Assembly (NCBI GenBank): GCA_015494295.1
Contig: WGBO01000014.1
Coordinates: 1 to 40,329 of the forward strand
From: Gammaproteobacteria bacterium
GTDB lineage: Bacteria > Pseudomonadota > Gammaproteobacteria > DSM-19610
Reading direction: 5' to 3'
DNA: 40,329 nucleotides
Each line of letters begins with the position of its first letter. Positions within the stretch are counted from its first letter, which is position 1. The notes under the pieces are model-generated. The model saw only the letters and a list, made by a program, of their open reading frames with translations. It had not been told where the DNA came from and made no database searches. Position numbers and translations under genes: made by a program. This document shows positions 26,905 through 35,181 of the stretch, piece by piece.

Positions 26905-28626
26905 CTAGATATCCAGATAGCCTTCCTTCAGAAGGTACAGATATATATCCTGCGCAGCTTCCATCGGGGTAAGACCCTCCGTCTGCACTCGCAATTCCGG
27001 ACTCTCCGGGACTTCATAAGGGTCGCTTATACCCGTGAATTCGGGTATTTCACCGCGGCGCGCCTTGGCGTACAACCCCTTCCTGTCCCGCGCCTCGCAA
27101 GCCTCCAGGGATGTCGCAACGTGTATTTCTATAAAATCGCCATGTGGCTCAATCATCTCCCTGACAGCCCTGCGCATCTGCTCATAGGGAGCGATTGGCG
27201 CGCAAATGGCAATCCCCCGGTTTTTTGTTATTTCACTTGCCACGAAACCGATACGGTTCACGTTAAGAAACCGGTGTTCTCTTGAAAAACCCAGCTCGCT
27301 GGAGAGATGCGTTCTTACAATATCGCCATCCAGCAGCGTTACCGGCCGGCCACCTGCCTCAAGAAGCTTTGCATAAATTATCTTTGCCAGTGTCGACTTC
27401 CCAGACCCCGAAAGCCCGGTAAAAAACAGGGTAAATCCCTGCTGACTTCGCGGTGGATATGCTTTCCGCAATTCATCCAGAACCTCGGGAAAAGTGAACC
27501 AGGACGGGACCTCTCCGCCCCGCGCCAGATCTTTCTTTAGCTGCGCGTCAGTGTACTCGTGGCTCTCCAGCCCCCGCACTTCGATATCAGACAAGGGAAA
27601 AAAAGCGTGCTTTACGGGCACGTAGCACATGGTTTCAACAGGAACCACTTGTATATCTAGTTCGCCACCGAAACGATCCACCAGATCTCTGGACTGGTCA
27701 GGCATATAGAAAGAGCCCCCCCCGCCATCCACTTCCGGGGGATACGCATGCTTCGGCCCGATTATCATATGCGAGCAGCCGTAATTCTGACTTACAATCG
27801 CGTGCCATAGCGCTTCCCGCGGCCCGGCCATTCTCATTGCCAGCGGCAGTAACGACAACATCGCAAGGTTATGGGGAAAATACTGTCGAACAGCCTGGTA
27901 ACAGCGCACGCGCGCGTAATAATGAAGGTCGCCGGGCTTTGTCATGCCCACTGTAGGATGCAGAAGAATGTGGCCGCCAATATCCTTTGCAGCCTGCAAT
28001 ACAATATCCCTCTGCAAGCGATGCATCGGCTTGCTGGTCTGAAACGCCACGACACGCCGCCAACCCATTTTTGCAAACAAGGCCCGCAGATCGCGCGGAC
28101 TGTCCCACAAACTCTCGAAATCGTAGTGGGTCGGCAATTGAATCCCTTCGATCTCACCTCCAATGTAAACGGGATGCACACATTCTTTCAGATAACGCAC
28201 ACCAGGGTGCCGCTCCGACGTCGTTCCGTAAACCTGCCGAGCTTCGCGTTCCTTGTCCACCTTCCAGATATCACGAACAGTCAGCACAGCCGGCATGAAA
28301 CCCTCACTGTCTCGCAAGGCAACCTTCTGCCCCGGCTCCAGACGAGCGGCAACCGATTCCGGCACATCCAGCACTATCGGAACAGGCCACAAACGCCCAT
28401 CGGAAAGACGCACATCGTCCAGAACAGCTTCGTAGTCAGCTTGACCGAGAAAGCCGTCCAGAGGCGAAAACGCCCCATTCATCAACAATTCCAGGTCACA
28501 CAACTGACGCTGACTCAGCGTCAGGGAGGGATATTCCTGGGATTCGCATCTCAATCGCTCTGCCTCTGCCTCACCAACCATAAGATCGACCAGAGCGCCG
28601 CCGTGCGGCTTCACGAAATGAGCCAT
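26905..28626 (-). CDS. Fused ATP-sulfurylase-like/adenylylsulfate kinase (PAPS synthesis)
   Basis: A 573-residue fusion. Residues 1 to about 390 are an ATP-sulfurylase fold; the rest is an APS kinase with P-loop GLSGSGKS (404-411), LLDGDIVR, KGLYAKARRGEIPEFTG and SPYEVPE, all apparently intact. The sulfurylase part departs from the canonical active site: QTSKPMHRLQ (196-205) where QxRNPxHxxH is usual, and GPKHAY (290-295) where GRDHAG is usual. It may be inactive or altered, leaving the kinase to make PAPS. The ATG at 28624-28626 has GGAGG upstream; the frame is open 13 codons further. Its place in the exopolysaccharide region suggests sulfation, but no sulfotransferase is seen here. Confidence 0.88.
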   Translation of the reverse strand: MAHFVKPHGGALVDLMVGEAEAERLRCESQEYPSLTLSQRQLCDLELLMNGAFSPLDGFLGQADYEAVLDDVRLSDGRLWPVPIVLDVPESVAARLEPGQKVALRDSEGFMPAVLTVRDIWKVDKEREARQVYGTTSERHPGVRYLKECVHPVYIGGEIEGIQLPTHYDFESLWDSPRDLRALFAKMGWRRVVAFQTSKPMHRLQRDIVLQAAKDIGGHILLHPTVGMTKPGDLHYYARVRCYQAVRQYFPHNLAMLSLLPLAMRMAGPREALWHAIVSQNYGCSHMIIGPKHAYPPEVDGGGGSFYMPDQSRDLVDRFGGELDIQVVPVETMCYVPVKHAFFPLSDIEVRGLESHEYTDAQLKKDLARGGEVPSWFTFPEVLDELRKAYPPRSQQGFTLFFTGLSGSGKSTLAKIIYAKLLEAGGRPVTLLDGDIVRTHLSSELGFSREHRFLNVNRIGFVASEITKNRGIAICAPIAPYEQMRRAVREMIEPHGDFIEIHVATSLEACEARDRKGLYAKARRGEIPEFTGISDPYEVPESPELRVQTEGLTPMEAAQDIYLYLLKEGYLDI

Positions 28627-28743
28627 ATTCCTCCCGGTACTGAAATCGCCAAAACAAAACGCCACGTCAAAACATATAATCAGACAATAGCCTGTATCAG
28701 AAGCTTATATCCAACCTGCCAGAAAAGCGCAAATAACCTTGCA

Positions 28744-30204
28744 TTACCACCGCACGGCCAACCGCTCCATGCACGCCCGATTCAGCTCCCCCACCCGTTC
28801 CCGCGAACCCGCCTCGTTGTAACAACGCAACTCCGGCGCATTGCCGGAGGGGCGCAGGTGAACGACCTCGCCGTTTTCAAAGGTGATACGCAAACCATCC
28901 GTGAGATCAACCGATTCCACACGCCCGCACAAATCCCCAAAAAGGGCCTCGATGGCCTCGTGCGAATCCGCCAGTTCGCCGATCTTCTGCCGTGACAACT
29001 CGGTCGGGAAGGCCTTGAGCCGGTCGCTGGCGGTAAAGCGCGACGGCAGGAGCGACACCAGTTCGCCGACCGAGCAGCCCTGTTCCCGGGCACTGGCCAG
29101 TATGGCCAACAAGGGCAGCACCGCGTCACGGGTCGGCAGCGCCGCCAGCGGTTTTCCGTTCAGCATGATATCCGAGGCGAGCAGGAAGCCCCCGTTGGCC
29201 TCGTAGCCGGCGACCCGCGCCGCGCCATCCGCCAGCGCCGCGTTCATGGCCTCGATGACGTAGGGCGAGCCGATGCGGGTGCGGCGCACCTCGCGGAACC
29301 AGCCGCAGGCTTCCACCATGGTATTGCTGCTGACCGGGGTCGCCAGGGTGTCGATGTCCAGGTAGCGGGCGCACAGCACGCCGACCACGTCGCCGCGCAA
29401 CCACTCGCCGTGTTCGTCGGCAATCAGCGGCCGGTCGGCATCGCCGTCGGTCGAAACGATAGCGTCGAATCCCTGCTCCCGCGCCCACTGGCGCCCCAGT
29501 TCGACATCCTCGGGGCGAATGGCCTCGGTATCCACGGGTATGAAGGTGTCGGAGCGCGCCAGCGGGGTGACCTCGGCGCCCAGCGAGCCGAACAAGTCGA
29601 CCAGCAGGTCGCGCGCCACGCCGGAGTGCTGGTACACGCCGACGCGCAGACCTGCCAGGCTATCGGCACCGAACACCTCGCGGTAACGGGCCAGGTAGGC
29701 CTCGGCCGCGGCGCCGTCGACCGGTGGCAGATCGCATTCGTCGATAATGGGGAACGGCTCCGACCAGTCGATGCGCTGCTCGCGAATGGCGGCCTCGTCG
29801 TCCTTGAGAATCTCCCCGTCGGGGCGGTTGAACTTGATGCCATTGCGGTCGTCGGGGATGTGGCTGCCGGTGACCATGATGGAGGCGCTGCCGCGCTGCA
29901 TGGCATAAAAAGCCACGGCGGGCGACGGCAGACAGCCCGCGTACAGCGGGCGGTAGCCGGCATCCCGCATGGCGCGCGCGACGGCGGAGAGAATGCGCGG
30001 GGTGCTGGGACGCAAGTCGCCGGCCAGCACCACATCGCCGCCAGGTGTCACGGCCCGCCGTGCTTCCATGGCTTGCAGGAAGGCACGGGTGTAGGCGTAG
30101 CAGACGTTGGAGGTCATCGCCTCCACGGTGCCACGCGCACCGCTGGTGCCAAAGCCGACACCACTGCGCGCCATCAGTTCGCTGATCAGGAAGCTCTCCC
30201 CCAT
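28744..30204 (-). CDS. Phosphomannomutase/phosphoglucomutase family protein
   Basis: A 486-residue alpha-D-phosphohexomutase. The four family loops are present: the phosphoserine loop TGSHIPDDRNGIKF (canonical TASHNP), the metal loop TDGDADRPL, the sugar loop GYEANGGFLLAS and the phosphate-binding RPSGNAPELRCY. It interconverts mannose (or glucose) 6- and 1-phosphates and could supply GDP-mannose for gmd/fcl at 20-22 kb. AGGGGGA lies upstream of the ATG at 30204; a second Met (MARSGVGFGTSG) is close to the usual N-terminus. Transcribed behind the iron permease and chelatase, with a 40-base gap. GC content is back to the high level of the flanks. Confidence 0.9.
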   Translation of the reverse strand: MGESFLISELMARSGVGFGTSGARGTVEAMTSNVCYAYTRAFLQAMEARRAVTPGGDVVLAGDLRPSTPRILSAVARAMRDAGYRPLYAGCLPSPAVAFYAMQRGSASIMVTGSHIPDDRNGIKFNRPDGEILKDDEAAIREQRIDWSEPFPIIDECDLPPVDGAAAEAYLARYREVFGADSLAGLRVGVYQHSGVARDLLVDLFGSLGAEVTPLARSDTFIPVDTEAIRPEDVELGRQWAREQGFDAIVSTDGDADRPLIADEHGEWLRGDVVGVLCARYLDIDTLATPVSSNTMVEACGWFREVRRTRIGSPYVIEAMNAALADGAARVAGYEANGGFLLASDIMLNGKPLAALPTRDAVLPLLAILASAREQGCSVGELVSLLPSRFTASDRLKAFPTELSRQKIGELADSHEAIEALFGDLCGRVESVDLTDGLRITFENGEVVHLRPSGNAPELRCYNEAGSRERVGELNRACMERLAVRW

Positions 30205-30244
30205 GACCGGAATCCCCCTTTCTGTTTTTTGTTTTCGCGCCCCC

Positions 30245-30607
30245 TCAGCGCTGCCCCTGCGCCAGCAACAGGGCCGGCATGGCGTCGGAGGCCCCGAGGT
30301 AGGGCGCGAGCTCGATACGCACCCGCGGGTGCTTCATGCGCACCTTGTCGACCTCCGCCGGAATATCTTCACTGACGTGGCGGCCCGCCGAGAGGAAATA
30401 GGGCGCCACGGTGATCTCGGTGGCGCCGGCCTCGATGAATTGCAGCAGACCGTCGGGGATGGAGGGCTCGGCCAGTTCGAGAAAGGCGCACGCCACCCGG
30501 TCGTAGGCATTGTCGGGCAACGCCGCGACCGCTTCGCCAAGCGCCCGCACTTCCTCGTTGGAGGCCTCGCGACGGCTGCCGTGGGCAACGATCAACAACG
30601 CCTTCAT
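30245..30607 (-). CDS. Small CbiX/SirB-type sirohydrochlorin chelatase
   Basis: A 120-residue single-domain class II chelatase that inserts cobalt or iron into sirohydrochlorin. The metal-ligand histidines lie in LIVAHGSRREASNEEV (H10) and APYFLSAGRHVSEDIP. The ATG at 30605-30607 is chosen because it starts the family's MKALLIVAHGS. It begins one base after the FTR1 stop codon, so it is coupled to an iron permease. That favours an iron (siroheme) role over cobalt, but this is inference. Confidence 0.88.
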   Translation of the reverse strand: MKALLIVAHGSRREASNEEVRALGEAVAALPDNAYDRVACAFLELAEPSIPDGLLQFIEAGATEITVAPYFLSAGRHVSEDIPAEVDKVRMKHPRVRIELAPYLGASDAMPALLLAQGQR

Positions 30608-30608
30608 G

Positions 30609-32513
30609 TCAGGACGAGGTGGCGGCGCGGCGCTTCGACGGCAGGCCGTACCAGAGGAACAGTGCCAGCAGCAGCAGGCCCAGTTGCAGCGCCAGGCCTT
30701 GCAGGTTGGGGTAGATGCCGAACAGTTCAAAGCGCGGGAAGTTGACCGGGCTGATCGGGATATAGCCGGCCTCCTGCAGGGCGGCCACGCCCTTGCCGGC
30801 GAAAATCACCGCCAGCACGAACATCAGGATGCCTGTGACGCTGAAAAACTGGCGCAGCGGCAGGCGCATGCTGTAGCGGATCACCACCCAGCCGAGTACC
30901 GCCAGGGTGGCCACCGCGGTGCCGAAGCCGCTCAGCGCCAGGCTCTTGCCGGCCTCGTCGGTCTGCACCCACAGGGCCTGGTAGAACAGAATGGTCTCGA
31001 ACACCTCGCGGTACACGGCGATGAAGGACAGGCCCGACAGGCCCCACAGGGTGCCGGTGCCGAGCGCGCGGCGCACGTTGGATTCGATAAAGTGTTTCCA
31101 CTGCACGGCATTGGTCTTGTCGTGCAGCCAGAAGCCGACGTAGAACAACACCGCGGTGGCGGTCAGCGCCGCAACGCCCTCGGTGATCTCGCGGCTGGCG
31201 CCGCTGATCTGGATCAGCGACACCGACGCCCACCAGGTCAGGAACCCGGCGCCGAGCGCGCCGATCCAGCCGTAGTGCAGGTAGCGCATGGCGTCGCGGT
31301 GCTCGGTCTTGACCAGGAAGGCGGCCAGCGCCACCACCACCAGCAGGGCCTCCAGGCCCTCGCGGAGCAGGATGAAGAAGGCGCTGGCAAAGGCCGCCGT
31401 GCCGGACAGGGCGCGCCCGCCCAGGCGCTGCGCGGCCGTCTCCAGCTTGCCCTTGATACGGATCACCGAAGCTTCGAGCTGGTCGACGGGAATACCCTTG
31501 CGGATGTCGTTGCGCAGCATGGTCATGTCGTGCTCGATATCCAGGCGCAGCTCGCTGTCGACGGCGTTGAGTCCCTGCTCCACCAGCTCGAAGCCTTCCA
31601 GGTAGGCCTCCACGGCCATGCGGTACGCCTTGCCGGTGTCGCCCGCCCGGTAGGCGCTGACCACGTCGTCGAGGCGATGCAGCGAGAACTCCAGCGGGGA
31701 GCGGTTGGCGAACAGCGCGTCGGGGTGGGTGCGCAGGTAGCCCATCAGTTGCAGACCGGCCTCGCCGTACTGCTGTTGCGCCTCGGCGGGCGTCAATACG
31801 GTCAGCTTGCGCACGTCCTGCAGCGGGGCGAGCGCGGAATCCGAGAAATTGGAGTCCGCGCCGCTGCGCTCGGCCTCGCTGACCGCGAACTGGCCGACAT
31901 AGAAGGCCAGCGACCAGCGGTCGTCCGCCGGCATCTCGTGGAAGGGCTTCATGGCCGTGTCCGGCACGCCCTGGGTGATGGTGTTGTACAGGCCATAGAG
32001 GTTGCGCTGCAGGTAGCGCTCGCGGTCGGTAAAGTCGATGGGGGGCGGCTGCATGCCGGCGGCGAGCGGCCCGTCACCGGCGCCGTTGGCGCCATGACAG
32101 CTGGCGCACTGCTCGGCATAGAGTTGCGCGGCGCGCGCCAGGTCGGGCGCCTTGCGCGGCACTACCGTAACCTTGTAGCCGTCGATGATGGCCTGGCGCA
32201 TCTCGCCGGCCACCGAGCGGATCTCGGCCGGTGCGGCACGCGCCATGACGCCCGCCGACAGGCGTTCGGCGAGTCCGGCCAGGCGCTCACGGGTCTCGCC
32301 GGCGGGCAGTTCCCCGATCTGGGTGACGATGCCCTGGGAAAAATCCTTCATCTCCTCGTATTCGTCGGGATTGATGATCCCGCCTTCCGCCATTACCGCC
32401 TCGCCATAGTCGACCCCGACGTAGTCGATCAACTGCAGGAGCTGCTGCAGATCGGCGGCGTGGGTCAGCGTGGAGAACAGCAGGAAGGCGAAAGCCAGCA
32501 AGAAACGTTTCAT
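30609..32513 (-). CDS. Cytochrome c-FTR1 family iron permease
   Basis: A 634-residue protein: signal peptide (about 1-19), a periplasmic region with a single class I cytochrome c haem site CASCH (136-140) and likely axial Met further on, then a helical linker and an FTR1 permease domain with seven or so membrane helices. Both iron-binding REXXE motifs are present: REGLE (384-388) and REVFE (502-506). FTR1 permeases move iron after oxidation; the built-in cytochrome suggests an electron outlet for that oxidation. The ATG at 32511-32513 starts the signal peptide. The promoter at 32549-32577 has a Fur-like site. Co-transcribed with the chelatase. Confidence 0.92.
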   Translation of the reverse strand: MKRFLLAFAFLLFSTLTHAADLQQLLQLIDYVGVDYGEAVMAEGGIINPDEYEEMKDFSQGIVTQIGELPAGETRERLAGLAERLSAGVMARAAPAEIRSVAGEMRQAIIDGYKVTVVPRKAPDLARAAQLYAEQCASCHGANGAGDGPLAAGMQPPPIDFTDRERYLQRNLYGLYNTITQGVPDTAMKPFHEMPADDRWSLAFYVGQFAVSEAERSGADSNFSDSALAPLQDVRKLTVLTPAEAQQQYGEAGLQLMGYLRTHPDALFANRSPLEFSLHRLDDVVSAYRAGDTGKAYRMAVEAYLEGFELVEQGLNAVDSELRLDIEHDMTMLRNDIRKGIPVDQLEASVIRIKGKLETAAQRLGGRALSGTAAFASAFFILLREGLEALLVVVALAAFLVKTEHRDAMRYLHYGWIGALGAGFLTWWASVSLIQISGASREITEGVAALTATAVLFYVGFWLHDKTNAVQWKHFIESNVRRALGTGTLWGLSGLSFIAVYREVFETILFYQALWVQTDEAGKSLALSGFGTAVATLAVLGWVVIRYSMRLPLRQFFSVTGILMFVLAVIFAGKGVAALQEAGYIPISPVNFPRFELFGIYPNLQGLALQLGLLLLALFLWYGLPSKRRAATSS

Positions 32514-32548
32514 GACGAACAAACAATCCGGGGAGAAGGTGGATTTAA

Positions 32549-32577
32549 ATTATAATGATTCGTATTTAGATTGCAAA
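32549..32577 (-). promoter_or_regulatory. Promoter of the iron permease operon with Fur-like box
   Basis: On the minus strand a -35 TTTGCA (32572-32577) and a perfect -10 TATAAT (32549-32554) are 17 bases apart, with the start of transcription near 32542 and a leader of about 29 bases. Bases 32551-32569 (plus strand) match 11 of 19 positions of the Fur consensus GATAATGATAATCATTATC, with the left half ATAATGAT intact. The overlap with the -10 suits iron-dependent repression. Confidence 0.55.
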
Positions 32578-32580
32578 CAG

Positions 32581-32597
32581 CCCTGTGGATAACAGGG
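32581..32597. other. Small stem-loop between aldehyde dehydrogenase and permease promoter
   Basis: A 6-bp perfect stem CCCTGT/ACAGGG with a 5-base loop lies between the aldehyde dehydrogenase stop (32636) and the permease -35. Read leftward it is followed by CTGTTTGC, a poor T run, so it may be a weak terminator for the dehydrogenase transcript. It could also be chance. Confidence 0.3.
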
Positions 32598-32635
32598 GCA
32601 ATATCCGCGTTTGACGGCTCCCGGTCAACCGCAAG

Positions 32636-34012
32636 CTAGTCGCCCCGCTCCACCCACACGGTGTGGACATTGACGAATTCGCGGATACCGTGGATCGACA
32701 ACTCGCGGCCGTAACCGGAGTGGCGGATGCCGCCAAACGGCATGCGCGGGTCGGACCTGGACATTTCATTGACGAAAGCCCCGCCGGACTGCAGGCGGTC
32801 GGCGGCAATGCGCTCGCCGCGCGCCAGATCGCGGGTCCAGACCGACGCCGACAGGCCAAAATCGGTGCCGTTGGCGACGCGCAGCGCCTCGGCCTCATCG
32901 CGCACCCTGATCAACGTCGCCACCGGCCCGAACAGTTCCTCGGACCAGGCCGCCATGCCTTCGCGCACGTCCACCAGTACGGTGGGCGGGTAGAAGGCGC
33001 CCGGGCCGTCCGGGATCTCGCCACCAACCAGCACCCGGGCGCCCGCCCGGACGCTGCGCCGCACCTGGTCGTGCAAACCGTCGCGCAGGTCGACGCGCGC
33101 CATCGGGCCAATATCGACCCCTTCCTCACGCGGGTCGCCCATCTTCAACTGTTTTACCGCCTCCACGAACCTGCGCTCGAATTCATCATAAACCGCATCC
33201 ACCACGATGAAGCGCTTGGCCGCAATGCAGCTCTGGCCGCTGTTCTGGAAGCGCGCGACGATGCCAACCTCGACCGCCCTGTCGAGCCTGGCGTCTTCCA
33301 GCACGATAAAGGGATCGGAACCGCCCAGCTCCAGCACGCATTTTTTCAGCGCCTTGCCGGCCTCGGCGGCGACGGCGCGACCGGCGCCGACACTGGCGGT
33401 GATGGTCACGGCCGCCACCCGCGGATCGTGGATCACCTGCGTGGTCTGCGGCACATCGATGAGCAGGGAACTAAACAGATCGGCGGGAAAACCGGCCTCG
33501 CGGAAAATGTCTTCCAGCAGCAGCGCGCAACCGAATACATTGGGCGCGTGCTTGAGCAATGCGCCGTTGCCGGCCATCAGCGCCGGGGCGGCAAACCTGA
33601 ACACCTGCCAGAGCGGAAAGTTCCAGGGCATCACCGCCAACACCACGCCCAGCGGCTTGTAACTCACGAAACTGTGGTGGGCGCCGGTATCCACCTCCTC
33701 GTCGGCGAGGAAACGCTCGCCGTTCTCCGCGTAGTAGTCGCAACACCAGGCACACTTCTCCACCTCCGCCAGGCCCTGCGCATGGATCTTGCCCATCTCG
33801 CGCACCATGACATCGGTATAGGCTTCCTTGTTGCCGCGCAGCACCCCGGCCACCGCCTTCAGCAGCCGCGCGCGTTCCGCAAACGGCGTCTGCTCCCACT
33901 CCCGCCGCGCTTCGTGACACTTTCCGACAATGGTATCGACTTCCTGCGCCGACATGGCCGGGTAGCTTTCGATCTTCTCACCGGTCGCGGGGTTGATGAT
34001 ATCGAAGCTCAT
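32636..34012 (-). CDS. NAD(P)-dependent aldehyde dehydrogenase, succinate-semialdehyde type
   Basis: A 458-residue member of the aldehyde dehydrogenase superfamily, most like the short succinate-semialdehyde dehydrogenases. It has the opening INPATGEKIESYP, the NAD-site segment MPWNFPLWQVFRFAAPALMA, the catalytic Glu in LELGGSDPFIV and the catalytic Cys in NSGQSCIAAKRF. It would oxidise succinate semialdehyde (or another small aldehyde) to the acid. AGGGAGA precedes the ATG at 34010-34012. No GABA-pathway partner lies nearby, so the exact substrate is uncertain. Transcribed leftward, divergent from the HPP gene. Confidence 0.88.
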   Translation of the reverse strand: MSFDIINPATGEKIESYPAMSAQEVDTIVGKCHEARREWEQTPFAERARLLKAVAGVLRGNKEAYTDVMVREMGKIHAQGLAEVEKCAWCCDYYAENGERFLADEEVDTGAHHSFVSYKPLGVVLAVMPWNFPLWQVFRFAAPALMAGNGALLKHAPNVFGCALLLEDIFREAGFPADLFSSLLIDVPQTTQVIHDPRVAAVTITASVGAGRAVAAEAGKALKKCVLELGGSDPFIVLEDARLDRAVEVGIVARFQNSGQSCIAAKRFIVVDAVYDEFERRFVEAVKQLKMGDPREEGVDIGPMARVDLRDGLHDQVRRSVRAGARVLVGGEIPDGPGAFYPPTVLVDVREGMAAWSEELFGPVATLIRVRDEAEALRVANGTDFGLSASVWTRDLARGERIAADRLQSGGAFVNEMSRSDPRMPFGGIRHSGYGRELSIHGIREFVNVHTVWVERGD

Positions 34013-34051
34013 GCGCGTCTCCCTGAAGTGTCTGCCTGCTACAGAGCCGCC

Positions 34052-34079
34052 ACTCTAACATGTGCGGCACGACTGTAAA
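34052..34079 (-). promoter_or_regulatory. Candidate sigma-70 promoter of the aldehyde dehydrogenase
   Basis: On the minus strand TTTACA (34074-34079) and TAGAGT (34052-34057) are separated by 16 bases and end 40 bases before the start codon. The -35 matches 5 of 6 consensus positions, the -10 matches 4 of 6. Confidence 0.35.
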
Positions 34080-34192
34080 CCGGGCCTGCACGCCACGCGC
34101 CGATTGAAATGCGCACCTTGAACACGCATTATTCCGACAGGCCCCACCGAACCGGCCAGCCTCGTCCCCCGCTTAACGGAACCCTGACATAC

Positions 34193-35131
34193 ATGAGCAA
34201 CCGGCAACCTTCGAGCCTCTTCCAGCTTCTCGGCATCGAACTCAGCCCGGTCACTCACACCGAACGCCTCGTTTCCACCCTGGGCGGCTTTCTCGGCATC
34301 TTTTCCATTCTGCTGGTCAGCACCCGCGTCCTGGAACTGAACGACGCGCTGCTCATCGTGGCATCCATGGGCGCATCGGCGGTGTTGCTGTTCGCGGTAC
34401 CGCACGGCCCGCTGGCACAACCCTGGCCGGTCGCCGGGGGGCACATGATCTCGGCCGCGGTGGGCATCACCTGCGCCAGGCTGGTGCCGGACCCGCTGCT
34501 GGCCTCGGCGCTGGCCGTAGGCCTTGCCATCGGCGCCATGCACTACCTGCGCTGCATTCACCCCCCCGGCGGCGCCACCGCGCTGTCGGCGGTGGTCAGC
34601 GGGCCGGCGGTGCACGCCATCGGCTACCAATATATGTTGACGCCGGTGGCGATCAACGTGGCGGTGATCCTCACTGTGGCGTTCGTGTTCAACTACCCCT
34701 TTGCCTGGCGCCGCTACCCGGCGGCCCTGAAACCGCCCCCCAAACAGCAACCGGAAGAAGAAGACCAGCGCGCCATCGCCCACGAGGACCTGGTGTACGC
34801 GCTGGCCGAGGTCAACTCCTTCATCGACATCTCGGAGCGCGACCTGCTGGCCATCTACGATCTCGCCACCCACCGTTCGCGCTCACGCGGCATGGACCCC
34901 GATCAACTGGAACTGGGCGGCTACTACAGCAACGGGAAATACGGGCCGGAATGGAGCGTGCGCCAGATCATCGACGAATCCCGTCACCGGAATCCCGACA
35001 AGGATCTGGTCATCTACAAGACGGTCGCCGGCGACGGCCTGCGACGCACCGGCTTTGCCACCCGCCACGAGTTCGCGCGCTGGGCCAGACACCGGGTATA
35101 CCGGGATGACGAGAACTGGCGGCGGTTGTAA
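34193..35131 (+). CDS. HPP family membrane protein
   Basis: A 312-residue protein. The N-terminal half has four or five membrane helices and the family signature CIHPPGGATALSAVVSGPAV. HPP proteins have been linked to nitrite transport in plant and cyanobacterial plastid-type members; the bacterial function is generally unknown. The last 110 residues form a hydrophilic domain (from EEEDQRAIAHEDLVYALAEV to the end) that I do not recognise. The frame is open upstream, but the ATG at 34193 gives MSNRQPSSLFQLLGIEL, the expected start shortly before the first helix. The ribosome site is weak. Confidence 0.85.
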   Translation: MSNRQPSSLFQLLGIELSPVTHTERLVSTLGGFLGIFSILLVSTRVLELNDALLIVASMGASAVLLFAVPHGPLAQPWPVAGGHMISAAVGITCARLVPDPLLASALAVGLAIGAMHYLRCIHPPGGATALSAVVSGPAVHAIGYQYMLTPVAINVAVILTVAFVFNYPFAWRRYPAALKPPPKQQPEEEDQRAIAHEDLVYALAEVNSFIDISERDLLAIYDLATHRSRSRGMDPDQLELGGYYSNGKYGPEWSVRQIIDESRHRNPDKDLVIYKTVAGDGLRRTGFATRHEFARWARHRVYRDDENWRRL

Positions 35132-35181
35132 TACCAGACCTCATAAGGAGCGGGATCAGGCAAGCCGCCCATGCCGCTCAC

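Noticed and set aside
17683..28665. Mobile element or genomic-island boundaries around the lower-GC segment
   Set aside because: No transposase, integrase, tRNA junction or terminal repeat was found at either edge; only base composition supports transfer.
28627..28743. Promoter of the APS kinase fusion (TTGCGC-N17-TATAAG on the minus strand)
   Set aside because: Only three of six -35 positions match and several alternatives in this AT-rich gap are as good, so no single site can be supported.
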